NCBI RefSeq assembly: GCF_014193255.1
Contig: NZ_JACHZB010000006.1
Location: 248,001-312,000, forward strand
Length of the DNA stretch: 64,000 bases
Reading direction: 5' to 3'
DNA from: Rhizobium sp. BK196
GTDB lineage: Bacteria > Pseudomonadota > Alphaproteobacteria > Rhizobiales > Rhizobiaceae
Below are positions 33,274 through 41,296 of this stretch, in pieces (the stretch's first letter is position 1; each line of letters begins with the position of its first letter). The notes under the pieces were generated by a model. It was not told the origin of the DNA and did no database searches. It saw nothing but the letters and a program-made list of their open reading frames with translations. The position numbers were made by a program, and so were the translations under genes.

Positions 33274-35316
33274 ATGTCCTCCAAAGACCCCCTGCTGCAG
33301 CCGTTTCAACTCAAGCACCTGACGCTAAAAAACCGCGTCATGTCGACCGCTCACGAGCCGGCTTATTCGGAAAACGGCATGCCGACGGATCGCTACCGGC
33401 TCTATCACAGGGAAAAGGCGAGAGGCGGCATCGCACTGACTATGACGGCGGGATCTGCGGTCGTCTCGTCTGACTCTCCGCCGTCCTTCGGCAATCTCCA
33501 CGCCTATCGCGACGAGATCGTGCCCTGGTTGAAGAGACTTGCCGACGACTGTCATGAGTTCGGTGCGGCGGTCATGATCCAACTCACGCATCTCGGCCGC
33601 CGCACAAGCTGGAACAAGGGCGACTGGTTGCCGGTGCTGTCAGCCTCGCCGATCCGCGAGCCTGCGCACCGGGCTTTCCCGAAAGAGGCCGAAGACTGGG
33701 ACATCGAACGCATCGTCGCCGATTATGCAAGCGCCGCGCAGCGCATGCAGGAAGCCGGCCTCGACGGTATCGAAATCGAGGCCTACGGCCATTTGCTGGA
33801 TGGTTTCTGGTCGCCGGCGACCAATCGGCGCGACGATGAATTCGGCGGTTCGCTTGACAATCGCATGCGTTTTTCCGTCCTTGTCACGCAGGCGATCCGC
33901 AAGGCGGTCGGACCGGATTTCATCGTCGGCATGCGCCTTGTCGCCGACGAGGACTGGGAGAAGGGACTGTCACGCGAGGAAGGCATAGAGATCGCATCAC
34001 GGTTTGCCCGGTCCGGCGACATCGATTTTCTCAACATCATTCGCGGTCATATCGACAGCGATGTAGCGCTCAACGAGGTCATTCCGATCCAGGGCATGGC
34101 ATCTGCCCCGCACCTGGATTTTGCCGGCGAAGTGCGGGCGATAACCAAGTTTCCCGTCTTTCATGCCGCGCGTATCGGCGACGTGGCGACGGCCCGTCAC
34201 GCGATCGCAGAGGGAAAGCTCGACATGGTTGGCATGACGCGCGCCCATATCGCCGACCCGCATATCGTGCGCAAGATTGAGGGCGGCGAGGAGGCACGTA
34301 TCCGGCCCTGCGTCGGCGCCACATACTGTCTTGACCGTATTTATGAGGGCGGCGAGGCGCTCTGCATCCACAATGCGGCGACTGGCCGTGAAGGGCAGAT
34401 TCCGCACGAGATCGAAAAGGCAGACATCCGCCGCAGGGCGGTCGTGGTTGGTGCGGGTCCGGCCGGCCTCGAGGCCGCCCGCGTGCTGGCCGAGCGTGGG
34501 CATGCGGTCGACGTTCTGGAGGCAACCGGAAAAGCCGGCGGTCAGGTCAATCTTCTGGTTCGCAATCCCCGCCGCAAGGAGATGATCGGCATCATCGACT
34601 GGCGGCTGGCGGAGCTGGAGCGGCTGGGCGTTCGAATACGCTATGATGTCTACGCAGAGGCGAGTGATGTGCTTAGTCTCGAAGCCGACCTCGTCGTCGT
34701 TGCGACCGGCGGCATTGCCCAGCAACCTGAACTCGATTCAGGCGAGGAACTCGTAACCTCCTCCTGGGATATCCTTTCGGGCGGAATCAGAGTGGCCGAT
34801 ACCGTCCTGCTCTTCGACGACAATGGTGGGCACCCAGGCATGTCGGCGGCTGAAGTGATTGCCAGAACCGGTGCCGAGCTCGAGCTCGTTTCACCCGAAC
34901 GCTTTTTCGCGCCTGATGTGGGAGGCATGAACCACGTGCCCTATGCCCGTGCGTTTGCGGAGCGGAACGTCAGAGTCACCATCAACACGCGTCTCAAGTC
35001 GGTGCGACGTGACGGCAATGTCCTTGTTGCTGTGCTCGGGTCGGATTTCGCAGACGGCACACAGTGGGAGCGCCGTGTCTCCCAGATCGTTGTCGAGCAT
35101 GGCACAATTGCCAATGACGAGCTTTATCGTGAGCTAAAGCCGCTCTCGCGAAATCGTGGAGCCGTGGATTATGCCGCCCTTATCAATCGTCGGGCGCCGC
35201 TGCCAACGCGCAACAGCGAAGGACATTTCGACCTTGTACGGATCGGCGATGCGGTTTCCAGCCGCAACATCCATGCGGCCATTTATGAGGCTCTGAGGTT
35301 CTGCTCGCTGTTTTGA
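33274..35316 (+). CDS. FMN/FAD oxidoreductase, old-yellow-enzyme/TMADH family, N-methylproline or dimethylglycine demethylase-like
   Basis: The 680-residue protein has an N-terminal FMN TIM barrel (about 1-345; LLQPFQLKHLTLKNRVM, GIEIEAYGHLLDGF), an iron-sulfur segment and a C-terminal NAD/FAD-binding unit with VVVGAGPAGLEAARVLAERG. The start at 33274 matches the usual N-terminus; an ATG 18 codons upstream is possible. The cluster segment keeps Cys346, Cys352 and Cys364 but has Ala349 where trimethylamine dehydrogenase and FadH have the second Cys. The overall pattern is that of StcD/DgcA-type enzymes that demethylate N-methylproline or dimethylglycine. In this cluster it could act on the dimethylglycine made from betaine. 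Confidence 0.8.
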   Translation: MSSKDPLLQPFQLKHLTLKNRVMSTAHEPAYSENGMPTDRYRLYHREKARGGIALTMTAGSAVVSSDSPPSFGNLHAYRDEIVPWLKRLADDCHEFGAAVMIQLTHLGRRTSWNKGDWLPVLSASPIREPAHRAFPKEAEDWDIERIVADYASAAQRMQEAGLDGIEIEAYGHLLDGFWSPATNRRDDEFGGSLDNRMRFSVLVTQAIRKAVGPDFIVGMRLVADEDWEKGLSREEGIEIASRFARSGDIDFLNIIRGHIDSDVALNEVIPIQGMASAPHLDFAGEVRAITKFPVFHAARIGDVATARHAIAEGKLDMVGMTRAHIADPHIVRKIEGGEEARIRPCVGATYCLDRIYEGGEALCIHNAATGREGQIPHEIEKADIRRRAVVVGAGPAGLEAARVLAERGHAVDVLEATGKAGGQVNLLVRNPRRKEMIGIIDWRLAELERLGVRIRYDVYAEASDVLSLEADLVVVATGGIAQQPELDSGEELVTSSWDILSGGIRVADTVLLFDDNGGHPGMSAAEVIARTGAELELVSPERFFAPDVGGMNHVPYARAFAERNVRVTINTRLKSVRRDGNVLVAVLGSDFADGTQWERRVSQIVVEHGTIANDELYRELKPLSRNRGAVDYAALINRRAPLPTRNSEGHFDLVRIGDAVSSRNIHAAIYEALRFCSLF

Positions 35317-35605
35317 GCTCTTTATAGCTGAGCTCGGTTATCCTGATGGCGCCGCTCAAAGGTGCGGGATGCGGTCGGTGCGAGGATCGATAGACGAACT
35401 AGGTCTTTGAGTGTCGTCGATCATGTCGGCATCGCCCTTTGGGGCCTGATTCAACGAGCGGAAGCGTATCAACAAGCTCGGCAAACGCGTGTCAGCGAGT
35501 AAATTGTATAGCGGAGGACGGGGAGAGTGGGGTCGGCTGCAACCTATCCTTGACTCCAATAGCCTGCTATCCGACAGTGTCGCCTGTTAAATCCATGGGG
35601 ATTCG
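35317..35605. other. Non-coding gap before the sensor kinase
   Basis: About 290 bp. It begins with a small GAGCTC-flanked inverted repeat (about 35311-35335) that may end the flavoenzyme transcript. A TTGACT at about 35551 could be a -35 element for the kinase. No ORF with a ribosome site is seen. Confidence 0.35.
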
Positions 35606-37141
35606 ATGGGCCTCACGAAAGGCTTCACGATTGTCGGCAGGGCTGCGATTGCCGCTATCGTGTCAATGTTCCTTGCACTCTCGCTCGTCTTGGGCTTTTG
35701 GCTGCATTCGAGCTACATCTCCGCGATCATGCGTGGAGAAGATCAGGTCACGGCCACGGCCAAGATCGTTGCCACCAACGCGATCTGGATCAATTCGCTT
35801 GCGCGCCAGACCCTTTTCCGCATGGATGATGCGTTCGGAACGACGGCGGCCCTGCCAGCGGAGGAGCGCATTCGGCGGTTCAACGCCGCGACGGCCGAAT
35901 TGCCGACCACGGCGACCGCCTATGTGGTGGCTGCGGACGGGAAGCTGCTCTATTCGACCGACCGGGAAAGCAGCCCAGCCGACATTGTCGACCAGACCTA
36001 TTTCCGCCGGCTGGCCAATGGCGCAGAGGACCATACGTCGGCGATGACGATCATGCGCAACACCGATCGCCATATTTTCCTCTCGGCTGCGCGCATCGAA
36101 CGGAACGATAGGTTCGAAGCCGTGGCGATCCTGGCGTTTGATGTCGGGATGCTGCGATCGATCTGGGACGCTGCCTCGCTCGGGCCGGGCTCTACGGTGA
36201 GCTTCCTGAGGCGGGATGGAAAGCTGATCGCCAGGTATCCCGAGCCGAAAGAAGCCGTCGATCTTGGCAGCTACGTCCTCTTTACCGACTATATGCGTAA
36301 GGCGACATCAGGTTCTTATGTGTCTGTCTCCCCCGTCGACCAGGTCAGAAGGCTGGTGGCATACCGCATCGTCGAGCGGACGCCGTTCGTCGCCATCGCG
36401 TCAGCCGACACTGCGGCAATACTCAAGCCCTTCTGGACCGATGTCTCGATTGCCACGCTGATCGTTCTTCTGGCTCTTTGTGCGGCTGTGATCGGCGGAT
36501 TGAAGATCCTCAGCCTGGCGCATGCGGACGCGCGCCACACCGGAGAACTTGCCGAGGCGCTTCGAACCAATCAGGTGCTGATGCGGGAAATTCATCACCG
36601 GGTGAAAAATAACCTGCAGACGGTGATGGCGCTCATCCGGCTGCAGGGCCTGCGGCCTGAAACCGTCCAAAGGGTGAACGAGCGGATCGTCGCAATGTCG
36701 GCGGTGCATGAGCAGATGTACGGCTTCGATCAGTTCAGCAGCGTCACTGCACGGCAGTTCGTCCCGAGCCTGGTTCGCACATTGGTCGGGCTGCACGATC
36801 GCGAAATCAAGCTGACCTTCGAGATCGACGATATCAGGATCGATGCGGACAAGGCCACGCCATTTGCATTGCTTTTGAACGAACTTCTGACAAACAGCAT
36901 GAAATACGCCTTTGTCGGCCGGACCGGCGGACATATTCGCATAAGGCTGCTTGAGCGTCCCGACGGCAAGGTCCTCCTTGAAGTGGCCGACGACGGCATC
37001 GGATATGAGCCGGTTGCAGCGAAAGCCGGGATGGGAAGCAGGTTGATCAAATCCTTCGTCAGCCAGATGGATGGGACCTACGATACCGAGCGAGCTCAGG
37101 GCACCGTCTTCACCGCCCTGTTGGCGATTGCCGTACGATGA
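35606..37141 (+). CDS. Membrane sensor histidine kinase, HisKA_2 type, with dCache-like sensor
   Basis: The 511-residue kinase has a membrane helix at about 11-33, a periplasmic sensor of about 230 residues resembling a double Cache domain, and a second helix at about 275-298. The HisKA_2 box HHRVKNNLQTVMALIRLQ begins at His330/His331 and is followed by an HATPase domain (ELLTNSMKYAF, VADDGIGYEP). This class often signals to the general-stress PhyR/NepR branch in alphaproteobacteria. No response regulator is adjacent, so its partner is elsewhere. Confidence 0.87.
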   Translation: MGLTKGFTIVGRAAIAAIVSMFLALSLVLGFWLHSSYISAIMRGEDQVTATAKIVATNAIWINSLARQTLFRMDDAFGTTAALPAEERIRRFNAATAELPTTATAYVVAADGKLLYSTDRESSPADIVDQTYFRRLANGAEDHTSAMTIMRNTDRHIFLSAARIERNDRFEAVAILAFDVGMLRSIWDAASLGPGSTVSFLRRDGKLIARYPEPKEAVDLGSYVLFTDYMRKATSGSYVSVSPVDQVRRLVAYRIVERTPFVAIASADTAAILKPFWTDVSIATLIVLLALCAAVIGGLKILSLAHADARHTGELAEALRTNQVLMREIHHRVKNNLQTVMALIRLQGLRPETVQRVNERIVAMSAVHEQMYGFDQFSSVTARQFVPSLVRTLVGLHDREIKLTFEIDDIRIDADKATPFALLLNELLTNSMKYAFVGRTGGHIRIRLLERPDGKVLLEVADDGIGYEPVAAKAGMGSRLIKSFVSQMDGTYDTERAQGTVFTALLAIAVR

Positions 37142-37371
37142 CGCGTCGGCCATGTGGCCGGACGCAACGCTTGCAGGACATTTAGAGCGGCAGACAACAT
37201 CGCGATGGTCCAGCGCCACTCCCTTTGACGAATCCCGAAGCGCCGCTTTACGGACTTTGCCGGAGCGCTACCGTCGGAACTCTGGCGCGATCCATGAGTT
37301 CCTCTCCGTCGCCAGGGGTGAACGGTTGAACGACAAGCTTATATCAGACGTGCGAATGTGCGGGAGGGGTG

Positions 37372-38238
37372 ATGTTCGAAGGTTTCGAGCTTCAATATGT
37401 CGCGATTGCCGAAGGGGCGATCCGTCTGCGCATCGGTGGCAGCGGACCGCCGGTTCTTCTCCTGCACGGACATCCGAGAACCCATATGACGTGGGGAAAG
37501 GTGGCCGACCTTCTGTCGCCGTTCTTCACGGTCATCTGCCCGGATCTGCCGGGCTTCGGACGGTCCTACATTCCCGCCGATACCCACGACAGCCGCCATT
37601 CGTCCAAGCGAGCGAAGGCTGCGGCGCTCGTCGACATGATGAAGGCGCTCGGCTTCCGGAAGTTTGCCGTGGTTGGCCATGATCGCGGCGCCCTGAGTGC
37701 CTTTCGCATCGCAATGGACCATGCAGACCATGTCGACAGGTTGGTGATCATTGACGGCCTCCCCGTGCTTGAGCATCTGGAGCGGGCGAACTGGGAGTTC
37801 GCCCGTGATTGGTATCATTGGTTTTTCTTTGCCCAACCCGACAAGCCCGAACGTGCGATCCTGGCCGATCCGCTCGCCTGGTACGACACGCTGCGCCCGG
37901 ACGCGATGGGACGGCAAGCCTATGATGATGTCCTCGAGGCGATCTCCAATCCGCTCGTCGTCCATGGCATGATCGAAGACTACCGTGCCGGCATCCGCGT
38001 CGACCATATCCACGACCGGCAAGATCGCGACGCAGCTCGCAGGATCGCCTGCCCGACGCTGTGCCTGTGGTCGCAGCGCGACGACCTTGAACAGATCTAT
38101 GGCGATCCGCTGGCGATCTGGGAGACATGGGCACATGACCTGCACGGTTTCGGCATCGACAGCGGCCATCACGTTGCGGAGGAAAATCCGTCGGCGCTAG
38201 CGCAGGCGATTTCGGCCTTCCTGGGACAAGAAATGTGA
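37372..38238 (+). CDS. Alpha/beta hydrolase, haloacetate-dehalogenase-like
   Basis: The 288-residue enzyme has LLHGHPRTHMTW, the nucleophile Asp in VGHDRGALSAF, YHWFFFAQP and the His in IDSGHHVAEENP. These match the fluoroacetate dehalogenase layout (Asp110, His155-Trp156, His280). The Arg that follows the nucleophile motif in those enzymes (GHDRGAR) is Leu here, so one of the two carboxylate-binding Arg residues is missing. It may act on another ester or epoxide. GGAGG precedes the ATG at 37372; a GTG lies one codon upstream. Confidence 0.78.
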   Translation: MFEGFELQYVAIAEGAIRLRIGGSGPPVLLLHGHPRTHMTWGKVADLLSPFFTVICPDLPGFGRSYIPADTHDSRHSSKRAKAAALVDMMKALGFRKFAVVGHDRGALSAFRIAMDHADHVDRLVIIDGLPVLEHLERANWEFARDWYHWFFFAQPDKPERAILADPLAWYDTLRPDAMGRQAYDDVLEAISNPLVVHGMIEDYRAGIRVDHIHDRQDRDAARRIACPTLCLWSQRDDLEQIYGDPLAIWETWAHDLHGFGIDSGHHVAEENPSALAQAISAFLGQEM

Positions 38239-38258
38239 AGCAAAGCGCAACCGCGCAC

Positions 38259-38283
38259 GGAACAGACGCCCATGGGTTTTGTT
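38259..38283 (+). promoter_or_regulatory. Near-match EcfG promoter
   Basis: GGAAC, sixteen bases, TGTT. One base differs from the EcfG/RpoE2 consensus. It ends 26 bp before the start codon of the small membrane protein at 38310. Confidence 0.45.
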
Positions 38284-38309
38284 TTCTTCTCGTAACCAGA
38301 GGTTTGGAG

Positions 38310-38552
38310 ATGGCCGACCGTCCCCAACACGATCCCTATGGATCGACCGAGACGCAAACCGCCTATGACGCCAAGGAACGTCCCGGCTCGAGCCGAGGTC
38401 TCGCCTTGTCCGCCTGGGCAATTATTGCCGCCGCTATATTCCTCGTTCTGTGTGTCCTGGGCCTCGTGCTGGCGCCGGAAGCGCCCTCTGAGTCGCCAGC
38501 AATTGGCTCCGCCGCTCAGCTACCGCCATCGCGCGATGCGGGACACAACTGA
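38310..38552 (+). CDS. Small single-pass membrane protein
   Basis: The 80-residue product has a polar N-terminal half (MADRPQHDPYGSTETQ), one membrane helix (about residues 34-54, AWAIIAAAIFLVLCVLGLVL) and a Pro/Ser-rich tail. GGTTTGGAG is a fair ribosome site at the chosen ATG. I recognise no family. An EcfG-like promoter just upstream suggests induction under stress. Confidence 0.6.
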   Translation: MADRPQHDPYGSTETQTAYDAKERPGSSRGLALSAWAIIAAAIFLVLCVLGLVLAPEAPSESPAIGSAAQLPPSRDAGHN

Positions 38553-38677
38553 TGCATTCGGGATTCGGCTCCGCAGCCCTTATTCAGGGGGAAAGGTCAG
38601 CCTGGTCCCAACTTGGCATTGCAAGTTTCCCGCTCTGGATTATTTGATAGGGCTCGAAGAACACATCCGGAGGTCCG

Positions 38678-40732
38678 TTGAACAAAACCCGGCCAGCGCT
38701 CCTTCTCATTACCGCCTCGCTCATTCCGGTCATCATACTGGCGGCGCTGATGGGAAGGTTCTTCATCAAGGAGCAGCAAGCAGCTCTTGACGACGACATT
38801 CGCGGCCGGGCAGCGACGTTGGCCGCCACTCTTCAACGTGAACTCAAGAGCCAGGCTCAATTGCTCGCGGTCGTCGCCGATTCCCCGCGCCTCGACCCTC
38901 CAATCCCGCGCGCCGCCTTTGCCGAGACTGCGCGGCGTTTGCTCGATCGGGTGCCTGAATGGGAGCAGATCAGGATTTCGAACGAGAAGGGCGAAGTCGT
39001 TCTGTCGTTTCCCCCGCTCGATCCGTCGGCAGACGCGCCTGTTGCGGACATGGAAAGCCATGACGCGGTCGTTCGCACAGGTGCCGCCGTGGTCGGCAAT
39101 ATCGCCATTGGACCCAACGGACAGGCGGCCTTTGCGTTGCGCGCCCCGATCCAAAGGAACGATCGTTTGAGGGCCGTCCTGTCGGTGGTGATCCGTCCGG
39201 CGATGGTGACCAAACTGCTCTATGCCAACGGACTTCCAGGGTCCTGGTCGGCTTGGATCGTCGATGGGCGCGACCGCCTTGTGGCATCGACCGGCGCTCC
39301 CGCCCTTGCCGGTAATCCGGCCAGCGAATTTGCAAGCTTTTCCGGCGAGGATTTCGGCGCGGCCACCCTCAAGGACGGGATGGACCTTCGGGTCGCCGAG
39401 GTCGCGCTCGCTGACACCCCTTGGCGGGTAAGGGTTGGTCTGCCGGTCTCCGACTATCAGCGGCTGGCGCGCAAGGCCACCGTGCTGCTTGTGACGGCGA
39501 GTTGTTTTACGCTCCTGTTGTCCGGCTCGGCTGTATTTCTCTTTTACAGGGAAGTGCGCGCCAGAAACCGTGAGCGGGAGAGCATGGCCAACTGGCAGCG
39601 GATGGATGCGCTTGGAAAGCTGACGGGGCAGGCCGCCCACGATTTCAACAATCTCCTGATGGTCTTCCAGTCCGGAGTTGAGGGCATCAAGCGACGGCGA
39701 AACGACGAACAGCGCGTGACGCAGCTTCTGACGCATATGAGCGATGGCGTGGTACGAGGAAAGGCGATCACCCAAAGGCTGTTGTCGTTTTCAAGACGTT
39801 CCAACCAGGGCGCCTCCCAGGTCGAACTGGACGTCAGGCTTGCCGAACTGTCTCCGCTGCTGCGCCAAGCCGTCAATGACACGATCCTGATGGAGATCAG
39901 GGTGCCGGAAGATACCTGGCCGATTCACGTCGATCCTGCTGGGCTTGAAATTGCCCTGATCAACATCCTGACGAATGCGCGCGAAGCCATGACGGGAGGC
40001 GGACATGTGATCATTTCCGCTCGCAATGTGCTCGACGCGTCGACGGAGGGTTCCGGCCTGAAGGGGCCGTTCGTCGCGCTGACGATTTCTGACACCGGGA
40101 CCGGCGTTGCCCCGGAAAATCTTGCACGGGTGTTCGAGCCGTTCTTTTCCACCAAGAAGAATGGTGGCACGGGTCTCGGCCTCACGCAGGTCCATAGTTT
40201 CGCCAGCGGCAGCGGCGGTGCAGTCAAGGTCGCAAGTCTGGCCGGCCACGGCAGCGCCTTCACCTTGCTTCTGCCGCGATCAAACGAGCCGCGGGCGGTG
40301 CGTGCGGAGCCGGCCCCTTCGGCAAACCTTCCCCGTACGATCATGATCGTCGACGACACGCCGGCATCGCTGGAATCCGTACGACTAGTGCTCGACGGCA
40401 TCGTGCCGACGATCTTCGCAGCCGCAGGTGGACCCGAGGCGATCGAGATCCTGGACCGTCATCCTGAAATCGAAGCGGTCGTCAGCGATATCATGATGCC
40501 AGGCATGTCAGGCATCGAGCTTGCCGAGGAGATCCGCCGCAGAAACCCGTCTCTGCCCGTCGTGTTGATGACCGGCTATAGCGACAGGCTGGAGGCAGGT
40601 ACGGAAGTGGGATGCCCGGTCGTCCCGAAGCCCTTCAAGATCGAGGATCTGGCCGCCTGCTTCGAGGAGGCGAAAATCCCGGTCGTCCAATCGGCAAACG
40701 TCGTGCGTCTGGAAATTCCGACGAAGGGCTGA
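38678..40732 (+). CDS. Hybrid sensor histidine kinase with C-terminal receiver
   Basis: The 684-residue protein starts at a TTG with GGAGG five bases upstream. It has a membrane helix at about 5-25, a Cache-like periplasmic sensor (about 30-270) and a second helix (about 272-295). The HisKA segment has His321 in AAHDFNNLL. An HATPase domain (GTGLGLTQVHSFA) and a receiver domain with Asp604 in VVSDIMMPG follow. Such kinases pass phosphate within the protein and then to a phosphotransferase or regulator. None is adjacent. Confidence 0.87.
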   Translation: MNKTRPALLLITASLIPVIILAALMGRFFIKEQQAALDDDIRGRAATLAATLQRELKSQAQLLAVVADSPRLDPPIPRAAFAETARRLLDRVPEWEQIRISNEKGEVVLSFPPLDPSADAPVADMESHDAVVRTGAAVVGNIAIGPNGQAAFALRAPIQRNDRLRAVLSVVIRPAMVTKLLYANGLPGSWSAWIVDGRDRLVASTGAPALAGNPASEFASFSGEDFGAATLKDGMDLRVAEVALADTPWRVRVGLPVSDYQRLARKATVLLVTASCFTLLLSGSAVFLFYREVRARNRERESMANWQRMDALGKLTGQAAHDFNNLLMVFQSGVEGIKRRRNDEQRVTQLLTHMSDGVVRGKAITQRLLSFSRRSNQGASQVELDVRLAELSPLLRQAVNDTILMEIRVPEDTWPIHVDPAGLEIALINILTNAREAMTGGGHVIISARNVLDASTEGSGLKGPFVALTISDTGTGVAPENLARVFEPFFSTKKNGGTGLGLTQVHSFASGSGGAVKVASLAGHGSAFTLLLPRSNEPRAVRAEPAPSANLPRTIMIVDDTPASLESVRLVLDGIVPTIFAAAGGPEAIEILDRHPEIEAVVSDIMMPGMSGIELAEEIRRRNPSLPVVLMTGYSDRLEAGTEVGCPVVPKPFKIEDLAACFEEAKIPVVQSANVVRLEIPTKG

Positions 40733-40775
40733 TCGGCGCTGACGCCGCATATCTACTCCTTCGATCGATCGATAC

Positions 40776-40790
40776 GCTGATATCATCAGC
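40776..40790. promoter_or_regulatory. Perfect palindrome upstream of the stress promoter
   Basis: GCTGAT-ATC-ATCAGC has 6-bp arms and lies 16 bp upstream of the GGAAC box. It could bind a dimeric regulator, for example the small HTH protein encoded downstream. Confidence 0.35.
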
Positions 40791-40806
40791 TCTTATCCTT
40801 TCGAAC

Positions 40807-40831
40807 GGAACCCCGGTCAATCTTTGCCGTT
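40807..40831 (+). promoter_or_regulatory. Predicted EcfG (general stress sigma) promoter
   Basis: GGAAC, sixteen bases, CGTT: exact consensus. The -10 box ends 72 bp before the start of the small HTH gene at 40904, and no other gene lies between. Confidence 0.72.
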
Positions 40832-40903
40832 TGCCCTTGAAGACAAGGCGGTCACGGATCACTGAGCCGCTCTGTCAGACAATTCGGTTGGAGCTGTAGT
40901 GTT

Positions 40904-41236
40904 ATGATTACTAGCCAACAGCTGCGTGCAGCGCGCGCGCTATTACATTGGGAACAGAAGGACCTTGCCGAAGCCGCGCGGGTTTCATTGCCGCTGATCC
41001 AAGAACTCGAAGCCGTGCCAGGACAGCTGGAGGCGGAGTCGCGCGCAATTGACGCGGTCGTCAACGCTATCCAATCGGCCGGTGTTTCGTTTCTCGACGG
41101 AAACTACTCAAGCCCGGGCGGACCCGGCGTGCGGTTCAGCCAGCCGGCTGGGACGAACGTCGATACCACCGAAGACGAAACGATCCAGTACCGTGAGTTT
41201 TACGAAAATGATGCTCCGCCCGGCGCAGGCGGCTGA
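40904..41236 (+). CDS. Small XRE-type helix-turn-helix protein
   Basis: The 110-residue protein opens with a Cro/C1-type HTH (about residues 3-45; LRAARALLHWEQKDLAEAA). A short region with VVNAIQSAGVSFLDG, typical of rhizobial single-domain XRE proteins, follows. The tail is acidic and disordered-looking. It is convergent with katE and preceded by an exact EcfG promoter, so it probably serves the stress response. Its target is unknown; a palindrome at 40776-40790 is one candidate. Confidence 0.75.
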   Translation: MITSQQLRAARALLHWEQKDLAEAARVSLPLIQELEAVPGQLEAESRAIDAVVNAIQSAGVSFLDGNYSSPGGPGVRFSQPAGTNVDTTEDETIQYREFYENDAPPGAGG

Positions 41237-41296
41237 GACCGCCGGCGTCGGGGGGACCTGACGAAGGTTCGGACAGGCCGATGCCGCGATTTGTCC

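Noticed and set aside
37276..37300. GGAAC-N16-AGTT upstream of the dehalogenase-like gene
   Set aside because: One mismatch in the -10 box, 71 bp from the start codon and no supporting context, so I left it out of the promoter list.
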